Assembly (NCBI RefSeq): GCF_035083965.1
Contig: NC_089722.1
Location: forward strand, 28,418,642 to 28,482,641
DNA: 64,000 bases
Origin: Branchiostoma lanceolatum
Taxonomy: Eukaryota > Chordata > Leptocardii > Amphioxiformes > Branchiostomatidae
Reading direction: 5' to 3'
Position numbers and translations under genes: made by a program. This document shows positions 54,904 through 64,000 of this stretch, piece by piece. The notes beneath the pieces are model-generated. The model was not told the DNA's origin. It ran no database searches and worked only from the letters and a program-made list of their open reading frames with translations. Position 1 is the stretch's first letter; each line of letters starts with the position of its first letter.

Positions 54904-55147
54904 TAAGGCCACACCATTCTAATTTCTTGGTTAACGGAATTTAAAAAAATATATGCTAGATTGGAAAATCAGCAGGAAAACAGAATCTCAGAGGAAAGGT
55001 TGTACTTTGGTGCACACAGTCTCAGGGTGTGACTGTGAACAGGGTCAGGTGCAAGTTTTCACCCCAGCCTTCTGTTTTCATGATTTTTTTGGCCAAAATT
55101 AATTTAAAAAAATCCATTAACCAAGAGATTAGATTGGTGAGGCCTAA
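54904..55147. mobile_element. MITE with TAAGGCCACACCAT ends, copy 2 (opposite orientation)
   Basis: The same terminal repeats and interior as 53862-54083 are present, with the interior reversed (CAGAGGAAAGGTTGTACTTTG). A more decayed relative lies near 61735-61860 (GAGGAAAGTCGAGACCTTGG). Confidence 0.85.
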
Positions 55148-55771
55148 AGCCTAAATTTATTGTATAATAAATGAATAAATAAAAAAAGCATAACTGAAAA
55201 CTTTCAGAAACAAGCTGTCAAGTACATGTACCAGTATGATGTCTTATCAACAATGATAATCATAGATCAGTCTCAAACCTAACAGTTGAAAAAAGTAAAG
55301 TAGGACATACAATGTCATACATGTACAATCATACATTGTAAAGAAACAGTTAACAAAATTGCAACTATTTGGTACTAAACTGTATTTCTAAGGTTTACAA
55401 TAAGGTTTACTCTCATGTTAACAACAAGAACTATTGTCACCTTAGGCAGATATGAGAAGGGCTAAAATCCCAATGTGATTCTGGTACTGTGTCTTTCCAT
55501 GAAAAGTCCCTGATAAAAATATAGCTTCTTTCATCTTGGAAAAAAAGGTAGTAATGGGATTTAACCAGAAAAATATGTCACAATGAGAACCAACCAATTG
55601 GAAAGGAAGAAAATGCTCTTGTTGGATATTCGACAAGTGGGGTCAACAATTTATTGCTTGTATACTTTCAATCTCCACAGTTGAATGGAAAAAACCTAGC
55701 CTGTATACCATCCTGGTTAGTTCAATAGTTGTACCTGGGCAAAATCGTTACGTAGTACAAATACACAAGAT

Positions 55772-56449
55772 CTACCACCACTTGAAAGTGAACTCATAGA
55801 ACTGCTTTGGGCAGGACTGCCACGACAACTCTCCGAGCTGGATCCCACACTCTCCCTTCCTCGCATACTCCACGTTGTACCTCCTGTCCTTCAGATCCAC
55901 GGTAATGCTGTCCAAGAGGTCGTTGATCCCGGGCGTGGCGTTCCACGGGCCAAAGCTCGCGCACCACTGATACCTACACGTGTGTAGGTTGTCTGCGTCC
56001 AAGTTTGAGTCTGCCTTGTAAACACAAACCACGGCTTTTGACTCCCGTGCGGCGACTGCCGACTCGCGAGCTGTTTGTATAAGCTTTTCGACATTCTCCT
56101 GATATTCCGGCAAACGGGCAATGAACTCCTGTCTTCCCGTGTGTTCACCAAACAATGGCGGAACGTCTCGCAACAAGGTGCACAGGGCGTCAATGCCAAA
56201 ATAGCGAGCTTCTTTGAATATCTCTGGTGAGAGTTCTGCAGGAGGGAGGTCTTCGTTACGAAGGAAGTCTAGGATGTACCCAAAATGTGTGCCATTGCGG
56301 TCTACAAAATACCTTCCCTCCTTGTCCCTTGTGAGATTGTGTCTTCCGCTGAACATGGCTGCCAGCATGGAGTCTTCGTACTTGCGGAGCGTTCTCAAGC
56401 TCGTCGTGTGGTGGGCTCCGCCAACATTCAGCTCAATCACAGGAGGGAA
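55772..56449 (-). CDS. KCTD7/14-type BTB protein, main exon (first exon not found)
   Basis: KCTD proteins use a T1-type BTB domain to oligomerise, and some act as Cullin-3 adaptors. The exon begins after an acceptor at 56450 with FPPVIELNVGG and encodes 225 residues to the stop. BTB: TLRKYEDSMLAAMFSGRH, EGRYFVDRNGTHFGYILDFL and DLPPAELSPEIFKEARYFGI, closest in memory to KCTD7 with KCTD14 features. The C-terminal half has CASFGPWNATPGINDLLDSI and ends YEFTFKWW, the family ending. The phase is 0, as in the two neighbours, so a short upstream exon must supply the ATG; it could even be the exon at 59182-59202. An internal ATG (56438-56440) would also give a nearly complete protein. Confidence 0.85.
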   Translation of the reverse strand, partial: FPPVIELNVGGAHHTTSLRTLRKYEDSMLAAMFSGRHNLTRDKEGRYFVDRNGTHFGYILDFLRNEDLPPAELSPEIFKEARYFGIDALCTLLRDVPPLFGEHTGRQEFIARLPEYQENVEKLIQTARESAVAARESKAVVCVYKADSNLDADNLHTCRYQWCASFGPWNATPGINDLLDSITVDLKDRRYNVEYARKGECGIQLGELSWQSCPKQFYEFTFKWW

Positions 56450-57601
56450 CTTAGGGAGGGGAGGACAAAGTAAAAAAAAACAAAAAGGAAAAAGATGATT
56501 AACAAAATTTCCAGAAATTCAAAAGCTTCCTAAAGATTTAACTTCTATGAAACCATAAGATAAAAAGAAAGATGCTCCTTTGTATTTAAAGTAAGTTGGA
56601 AATATCACTCAAAATTTGAAGAAAGAAATCTTGTTTCATGAAAATTCATGTCCAGCCATTTTATTGCCAGTAAATCCCAATGTAACATTCCTGCAAAGGT
56701 TGCAGAATGGTTTAATTTGATGCAAAAGTGTAAATCTATATCATTTATATATCCATCCATAACATTTGTAGACGCAGGTAATCAACACAAACAGTTCAAG
56801 CTGAATTTGTTACATGATGACTCGAAAGATGAAAATGGTATCTTGTTTTAAATCTTTTTAGTCGTACATCTCTTCATAATGCACCATATACATTTGTTGT
56901 CTCTGAGAGCACTTTCTTACAAGCTGCATCAACGATTTACTTTTTCTATTTATCTTATTTTATTCATAATTGTTATTTTCCACAAAAATGATGGTAAATC
57001 CAGTAACTCTTCAAACACTAAAGTTCCCAAAAGTTTTGAATTCGTTGAGTCATCTGACATGTACAATTGTATATGAAAACACCAATGGCAAATCTAAATA
57101 ATAAGTGCACAGTATGAAATAGTCTTTGAACCTAGACTGATGATACCTTCAATACATCTACATTTGAATATGTCATTACCATTGTTTACCGTTGTAGGTA
57201 GTACTGGTATATTCTGCATGCATATTTTTCTTGTTTCTGATATGTATATTTGTGTACAGGACACATTTCAATATCATCTATACCATCACTCAATAGAAAC
57301 TGCAGGCAGTATAAACTTCCTGGCACTTAAAAGTTATAACTAATTGCTGATATCAATCTTTCCTTATTCCGAAAGTGACCAATGAAAGTGACCAGTCACC
57401 TCTTGTTCTTACTTTTAGGTATTGCACAAGGTATCGTTGTTACAATATCATGTTCCACAATAGCATACTCTGATGGCTTTGAAGTAAAATCCATTCCATT
57501 TTTAAACATCATAAATCAGTTTACATGTTTTATAAAAGAAGTGCTTGATCTTTAAATAAGATCATTTGTTACTTGATAAAATTGTCCGCTACTGTTCTGT
57601 T
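56450..57601. other. Spacer between KCTD-type exons
   Basis: AT-rich sequence with no recognised exon. It may be intergenic, or an intron if the exon at 55772-56449 is spliced to a distant first exon. Confidence 0.5.
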
Positions 57602-59202
57602 TTACCACAGCTTGAATTGCACATCGTACAAGCTTTTCCCGGGGATGCACCACCCACAGATACACTCCTGTAATGTGTAGTCGATCTCGTATCCCTTCTC
57701 CTCTACGTCGCGAGCAATGCACTGGACGAGTTCCTCCGCTGACCACTCCTGTTCCGAGACGTCAAAGTAGAAATCTGCCTTCTTCTCGATCTTGCAGCGC
57801 GTGAACGGGATCCGATCCTGCTTTTGCGTGCATATGCAGATCCGGATCATGCCGTAGCGAAATCTGGCCAACACCTCGTCGGCTCGCCCCACAGCCAGCG
57901 TTATCATGGAGTCAACATTGTCCCGGTAGTTCGGAATGTAGTCAATAAACTTCTGACGGAACTGTTCACCAATGATAGGCTGCATTCCCTCCAAGCAGCT
58001 CTTCAACTTTTCGATGCCGTAGAACTGGGCTTCCTTGTAAACCTGCTTGACAAGAGCGGCGGGCGGTAGATCGCCGTGGCGAATGAAATCCAGGACGTAC
58101 ACGAAAGGCTTCCCATTCCTGTCGATGAAGTAGCGACCGTCTTTGTCCTTGACAAGGTGGTGCCGACCGCTAAACATGGCGGCGAGCATGGAGTCCTCGT
58201 ACTTACGCAGTGTTGCGAGAGACGTGGTGTAGTGATGGCCACCGATATTCAGTTCCACCACGGCAGGGAACTAAGAGGTGTAGATGAAGATTTCAGTCTT
58301 GTGTACTGTACGTAGTTAGGCTGGGTGTGTGTGGAAAATCAAGGAGTGTAGCTGCGCTCTGATATCACACAGCATGAAATGTGATTATAAAATACATTTT
58401 AGTTTGTATGCACAAAACAAAAACCATGGTTATTTCTGAAATAAAATAAATGTGTCTGATAAATCTGTAGTTGAACGGGTGCTCACAAAAAAGACAGTTG
58501 CCACTTTCTTTCTCTGTTTTGATTACAGCAGCACTTTCTACTTGACCAAAAATCATAGAAATGAGATTATGCAAGCTCCACAGAATATGCACACAAAAGT
58601 TTACCTGTCTCCAATGTGAACACCGGTATCATAGACTTAAGATTCATCCATTCAGCCATTAACTTACAAGAGGATAACCTGTTTTACAATGTGGGTACAA
58701 AAGAGGGCCAGAATAATTTGATAAGCCGCTCCAATTTGTTTCCATACTGGATGTCTGCTACAAATCATTTTAGAAATACATGTAGGTACCTGTGGATTGG
58801 AAGTCAGTTTAATATGGTGGATAATTCATTAGTTTTAAGGTTGAAACACTGACTAGACGTTTATTAGATACATCAGCTTACGGCTCTTGACCTCAAACTA
58901 GCCCCCAGAATATAGATAAACTAGGCTTCTTTTTTTGGGACACTGTGACAGTGCATGAGAGTGCCCCCCTCCCACCAATCGTTCCTAAAAAAACTTAGGA
59001 CCACTTTGGGAAAATTATCGAGAAATTTGCAGTTCCTAGCGTTATTTATACAACAAACAGCATCAAGCTGCAACGAAAAGGCACGTAATAAATCCATCCT
59101 GCCATCAGTTGTTGATTGGAAGGAAGGAAGCGGCTGGGAAGAACGGGTAGAAAGAAAGAAAGCACGGCAGGAAATACCAACCTCTCCATCCGCCGCCATC
59201 AT
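57602..59202 (-). CDS. KCTD7/14-type BTB protein 2
   Basis: The main exon (57602-58270) begins FPAVVELNIGGHHYTTSL and encodes a BTB domain (TLRKYEDSMLAAMFSGRH, DGRYFIDRNGKPFVYVLDF) and the family C-terminal half, ending YDVQFKLW. A candidate first exon, 59182-59202, encodes MMAADGE with a donor GTTGGT in phase 0; its ATG sits in CATGATGGCGGCGG. The total is 229 residues including this exon. The C-terminal half is more diverged than the other two copies: the FGPW motif is replaced by VSEQEW, and several cysteines occur near the end (ECICGWC). Intron 1 (58271-59181) holds no other recognised feature. The first exon is inferred. Confidence 0.8.
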
Positions 59203-59449
59203 GACTGATAACACCAGGTCACATGGTACTCCTGGAATATCACACTATCAAAATAGGGGTGATATAAGATAGAAGTATACATCCATACTATAAAAAGATG
59301 TGGTGATTTCTTATAGAAATATACTGCTTTTACCTATATAGTGCAAAAATCATTCACTAGTACTGGATATGTTGTGAATAGTTGGTGAAAATCTTAACTT
59401 GTTTTCAAAGCCACACACCTATTTACAGTAGTGGGATAGTCCGAAAGAT
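59203..59449. promoter_or_regulatory. Putative divergent promoter between two KCTD-type genes
   Basis: The inferred start codons of the minus-strand gene (59202) and the plus-strand gene (59450) are 247 bp apart, back to back. No TATA box is evident. Confidence 0.35.
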
Positions 59450-60512
59450 ATGGCTGTCATGAACCAGGTGGGTGATTTTGAAGTAGAAAAATATTTTTTG
59501 ACGACTTTGAAGCTTGTGTATTATTGACGTGCATCCAGCTTTAAATTATTATGTCTTTAGCTAATACATTACACTATGGTTATTTATTCCTCTAGAGATC
59601 TCCTTGTTTGATGGCAATTCGACAGTAACTTGATATGCAAGGTGTCATAATTTAAATTTATCATGAGCTGAACAAACTTATGCGATTGTTTTGCTGGCAT
59701 GATTGCAACCACGATACATTGGATGGAAAACAAATATTGATCTAATAGTGCTGGAGTCATGTAACAAATCATTGTATGACATCTCAAGATTCTGCTCTTT
59801 GTTCGTGTAGTTTCCCTCTATCATCAGACTGAATGTCGGAGGCACTCACTTCACCACCGCACTGTCAACACTACGCAAGTATGAGAACTCCATGCTCGCA
59901 GCGATGTTCAGCGGACGCCATCTGGTTGAAATGGACGAGGAAGGACGGTACTTCATAGACAGCGATCCGACGTACTTCCTGCACATCTTGACTTTCCTCC
60001 GCAGGGGGCAGCTCCCTCCCACGGACATTGCACGCGAAGTTGTGAAGGAGGCGCAGTATTATGGGATAGATGCGCTGGTCGAGCAACTAAGTCAGTGTCA
60101 GCCCCTTTTCGGAGAAGTGGTGGGCAGGCAAGAATTTGTCAAACAGGTACCAAACTACAGGAAGAATCTAGAGGAGATGATTTGCATCGCGAAGGAGAAA
60201 GCTTTCGGGAGCCGCGAGACGCGGGTGACGATGCGTGTCTTCAAAGAGCCGCCCGAGACGAGCAGCCCACCCCCGGACTTCGTGACTCTGGAGCACACCT
60301 GTACGTTTGAGTATGCGGTGAGTTTTGGGCCGTGGGATGCCTCGCCTGGAGTTAAAGATTTGGTGGACTGTATCGCACTTGACCTCAAAGAGAGGAGATT
60401 CGATATTCAACACCATAAGAAAGGAGAATGCTACAAGGCTGCCGGTCGACTCGGGGGCAGGAACTTTTGCTGTGAAAGGCAGTTCTTTGAGTTTACTTTC
60501 AAGTGGTGGTAG
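59450..60512 (+). CDS. KCTD7/14-type BTB protein 3
   Basis: The main exon (59811-60512) begins after TTCGTGTAG with FPSIIRLNVGGTHFTTALST and encodes 233 residues. The BTB part has TLRKYENSMLAAMFSGRH, EGRYFIDSDPTYFLHILTFL and QLPPTDIAREVVKEAQYYGI. The C-terminal half has YAVSFGPWDASPGVKDLVD and ends FEFTFKWW. A candidate first exon, 59450-59467, encodes MAVMNQ and ends in phase 0 at GTGGGT; it gives 239 residues in all. Gene structure matches its minus-strand neighbours (short first exon, one large exon starting with FP), so the three are tandem/inverted duplicates. The first exon is inferred from phase and donor only. Confidence 0.82.
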
Positions 60513-63500
60513 CCAATGTTGCAGTAATGTTAGCCACCATATATCGCTCACCTGACAGTAATTAGAAGTATAGAAGTCAAGGATGCTTCAAACCATTTGC
60601 TGACTGATACTCGTGGAAATGACTATGAGAAATCAGTTTGTTCTTGAATCTTGACTGCCCTTAGCAGTGTCTCAATATATATCATATGATCTCAAGTGTA
60701 AGCCATCATAGTTTACTATTGTGGAATAGTTTGTTGTTTCCATGTTTCACATTCCTCTTACTAATTGTAGTGATCATTCCAGTATAAAAAGCTACAGTTA
60801 CAAGTGAAATTTGCCCTTTGTTGCATAATTAAAAGCAAAATGTAGTAACTTCTCAGAAGTGCTTCTCCTATTAAGCACCAATAGGTGGTGTAGATGCACT
60901 GATTTTATGTGAAATTAATTTTACATTGCAATGTATACTGTTCTGTATAAGAGTTTCGTCACCCATGACATCAACTTAAGACGTAAAGACACAGACATGT
61001 TAAACATGTAGAACTGGTACATTAACTTATCAGTAAACAGAACGATATACGGTCATGTACAAGTAATTTTTGATACAAACTTTAACCACAGGAAGAAGCA
61101 AATCATGACAGCCTGAAAAGTTAATCAAATAGTTTTTGACAATGCTTCAGGGGCAAGCCTGATAGTAATAGTATATGTCAGATAGGCAAAAAGTCCAGTT
61201 GATGTTGCTACCTCATGTTGGTCAGTTCTCTTCCCTGTAACTTGTGTGCAAGTAGACCTTACCTTTTCTCAATCCTGACTGCCAAAGTCTAAAAAAACAG
61301 CTAGCATGTAGCTTTCCTTCCCCTTTAATAGTGTAACTTCAATCTCACTCCTTTACCAATTGTCTCATTAACTAAGGAAAGCATGCCTTAATTTGCATAA
61401 TTTTTGCATGATATTAAAATATGTCACACAGGAAATTCTCTTTTAAGAATATGAGTAACCTTACACAGAACATGATGATTCTTACCCTAGACCAATGACT
61501 ACCGTGGTAGCATTTATATAAAGCTTGATGGAGAATGGTATTAAAAGATTTATCAAAATGTCTGGCTAGAGTCATCCTTTGTGATTATATACATTGTAGT
61601 GTGATTGTACTCATCAATAATGCCAGCATCACCTACTAGTATTTATTTTGAGTCAAAGGTAGTTTTTTTAGTAGGCATGTTGTACACGGTATGATCTACA
61701 CACCAATCTAAATTGTTGGTTGTCAGATAGAAGAAAAAATAGACTTGAATTTGAATGAAATAGAACAAGAGGAAAGTCGAGACCTTGGTACACAGTTTTA
61801 GGGAGTGACTATAGTTAGAAGCAAGTTTTCTTCCCAGCCCTCTAAAATCAGACCTTAACTACCCATCCTTTTAAAGGTTTAGTAAAGAAACAAATACAGT
61901 CATGTTAGTGTCTGCACATCAATGAATTTATTAATATACATGTATATACACCTACAAGGTATAACTATGTAATTACAAACCTGATTTCATATATAATACA
62001 TCAATATTTGTGATAAAGAAAGCAAAAACGATGCTCTGTCTGAAAGGGTTGAACAGATTTTCTTGATAAATCTTTATCAGAAAATTATTAAAATAAATAT
62101 TATTTTACATACAAACTTGTGGTAGAATTAATGACAGTAGTATTCACCCATACATATCTGCCTTATACCTGTACCATGAGCACAAAGAAAATTACTGTAT
62201 ATTGGATACATGTAGACTCTATGAAAATGTAAGTATTAGAGTCAAATGGTGGTGATTTGGTCAATGTCGTTATCAGGAAAACAATATGATTAATTTCTGC
62301 CTGGTCAACACATTTACTTGTAACTTCACACAGCTTGGATCACATTGAATACAGAAGAGATGAAGAAATTTGGATATCTTGGACTTAGATATAAAATATT
62401 TTGGACGTCACATTTAAATAACCACATAGGGATATCATACAATTGAAGAGGGAAGCATACTTCAACAAAATCGATATGTAAGGACACCCGCATACTCAAA
62501 CATTAGAAATGATTTTCCAAATTCAACTTGAACAGTGTTGGAAAGAGTAAATGACAAAGAGTTGCTTATACATATTTTAGCAATACATGTATATTCATGA
62601 CCTGTACTGCCATGTTTGGATTGCTAACATTGCGCTGCAAACATAGACACCAGAAAATATGAAGTTGTTTGTTTTTACCCAGAAACTAGAATTACAAGTA
62701 CAGTGGTTGAAGCCCTTAAACCATGAGGAAAACATAACTCTAACAGATGGAATATTCTATCTTTCCATGTTTCTCAAGACCATGTTTCCATGTTTAACAC
62801 ACCATAAAAATTCTCCTTGGGCAGCTGTCATCCAAATGCACGCCAGTCACAACAATGTTAAATGTTTTTTGATTATTGCAAGACAACTCAATTTTACATA
62901 GAAAGTGTACCTGTATTACATGTATATTGATGAACAAGGGTAGTCTTTAATTCCTTTATATTTTCTAAAGAAATACATAATACAAAGTAATTTTTGGGGA
63001 CCAAGTCAAAGAACTACTGCACACATTTATGTTGAAAACGGCCACGAACAGCTTTGAGTAATTTTGACCTTGTCACAGTCCAGCCATGGTCTTGAATGCT
63101 AATATAAAGGACCAAGATTACCACCATTGAAATGCCAACCACATTCTTGTTTTAGTAATATAATCCCATCACACCACCCAGAGGCTTGGCTGAAGTAAAC
63201 ACTGTTATTTTCCCAGCAAAGGTGTCACCTCTGCCAGATTTACTGAGATCTCCAGCAATTTGACTATGACCTCTGGTGACCCTTGGCCTCCTCTTTCACA
63301 AGAGGTATTGAAAGGCAGGCACGGAGTTTAATTAAATTACTCAGTATTAACACAACAATGCCGTCCTGTTGCCAGCGTTTGAAAAGTACAAGGGGGGCAC
63401 AAACGGGAGCGCAGGAAAGCGCCCATTGTCTAGTTGGAAAGTATTCAAGGGGTGGAAGGGCTTCACAAATCTGTCAACACTGTGCAAGATTGAACCCCGC

Positions 63501-64000
63501 CTCCAAGAATCTCTCCCATTGAGTGAGACCTCTCCCATGACATCCAATCACAAATGTACTTCATCATTGTCTGATTGCCAAAAAACACAACAGCATGTCT
63601 ACTGAACAGACTGACTGTATTGTTATGAATACTTACATGTGTACTAGGGGGTAGAGTCAAACAGACGGAGAAAATAGTGAAGTGACTATTTCTATTTTGT
63701 AATGAGGTTCAAGTCTAGTCATCTTTGTACACTTCAAAAGGAAGAGAATGCCAAAATCTGTACAGAGAAATGGATAGTGGACTTAGCACCCTAACATAAT
63801 CCTTCCAAGCATTATGAGAACACTTTGTGTGATAAAACAGGAAACTTCTTGCTTACCATTTGATTATGAGGTAGCTAAAGTCATTACAGCCTCTTGCTAG
63901 TTTGGGAAGAGTTCACAGTACGCTACCTTCTAAGACTACATACATGACATAGCAAGCAAGTTGATACTACATGTATCTGATAATAGAAATATTCTGTTAC
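60513..64000. other. AT-rich spacer, no gene recognised
   Basis: No exon with recognisable protein sequence was found on either strand. A decayed MITE related to 53862-54083 lies near 61735-61860. Short open frames near 62659 and 63283 have no conserved features. The stretch may be intron or regulatory sequence of a gene outside the window. Confidence 0.5.

Larger units (their letters stand above)
52919..55771. other. DNTTIP1 3' UTR and spacer with two MITE copies
   Basis: AATAAA at 52979-52984 lies about 60 bases after the DNTTIP1 stop and is a likely polyadenylation signal. The rest is AT-rich with no gene recognised until the KCTD cluster, and carries two opposed MITE copies. Confidence 0.6.

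Noticed and set aside
58955-59272. 105-codon plus-strand open frame upstream of the third KCTD gene
   Set aside because: Joining it to the main exon at 59811 fails in phase at the available donors, and it overlaps the antisense first exon of the neighbouring gene.
63283-63605. Overlapping short open frames near the right end
   Set aside because: No conserved motif, no splice support and unremarkable composition; likely chance.
1-64000. CRISPR arrays, operons, ribosome binding sites or bacterial mobile islands
   Set aside because: The window is spliced animal DNA; the tandem repeats lack CRISPR repeat-spacer structure.

Overview
The window is animal nuclear DNA: genes are split into short exons with GT/AG introns, intergenic space is AT-rich, and introns and spacers carry many small inverted-repeat elements, tRNA-derived SINE-like repeats and young tandem repeats. 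The gene set (p47phox-type NADPH oxidase organiser, outer dynein arm docking protein, FBXO21, METTL18, TMEM17, DNTTIP1, KCTD7/14-type proteins) together with the repeat style best fits an invertebrate deuterostome, most probably a cephalochordate (amphioxus). The organism is an inference. All gene models were assembled by hand from splice signals, reading phase and remembered family patterns; no alignment or RNA evidence was available.

Layout. 1-7375 (+): 3' part of an NCF1/p47phox-like gene; the start of its PX domain lies left of the window. About 9100-17796 (+): ODAD1/CCDC63-like outer dynein arm docking gene, with a non-coding first exon and an X-box-like site just upstream. 19520-29654 (-): FBXO21, 13 coding exons, with the intronless METTL18 gene (28094-28945, -) inside its first intron. 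29378-33240: a 412-bp segment carrying FBXO21 exon 1 occurs twice, flanking a nearly perfect array of 696-bp repeats that carry CCAAT, TATA and AATAAA signals and a hammerhead-like fold. 33241-36435: decayed mobile elements. 36436-38821 (+): a secreted protein with a cystatin-like domain followed by a region resembling a TGF-beta propeptide but with no mature ligand. 41307-45962 (-): TMEM17, head-to-head with DNTTIP1 (46420-52918, +) across 457 bp. 55772-60512: three KCTD7/14-type BTB genes, two on - and one on +, the latter two sharing a short divergent promoter. 60513-64000: no gene recognised.

The genes do not form one pathway. NCF1 belongs to superoxide production; ODAD1 and TMEM17 are ciliary; FBXO21 and the KCTD proteins are ubiquitin-ligase-type adaptors; METTL18 modifies a ribosomal protein; DNTTIP1 is a deacetylase-complex scaffold. 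The most unusual items are the cystatin/propeptide-like secreted protein, the phosphotyrosine-motif-rich insertion in the NCF1-like protein, and the 696-bp array with the exon-1 duplication.
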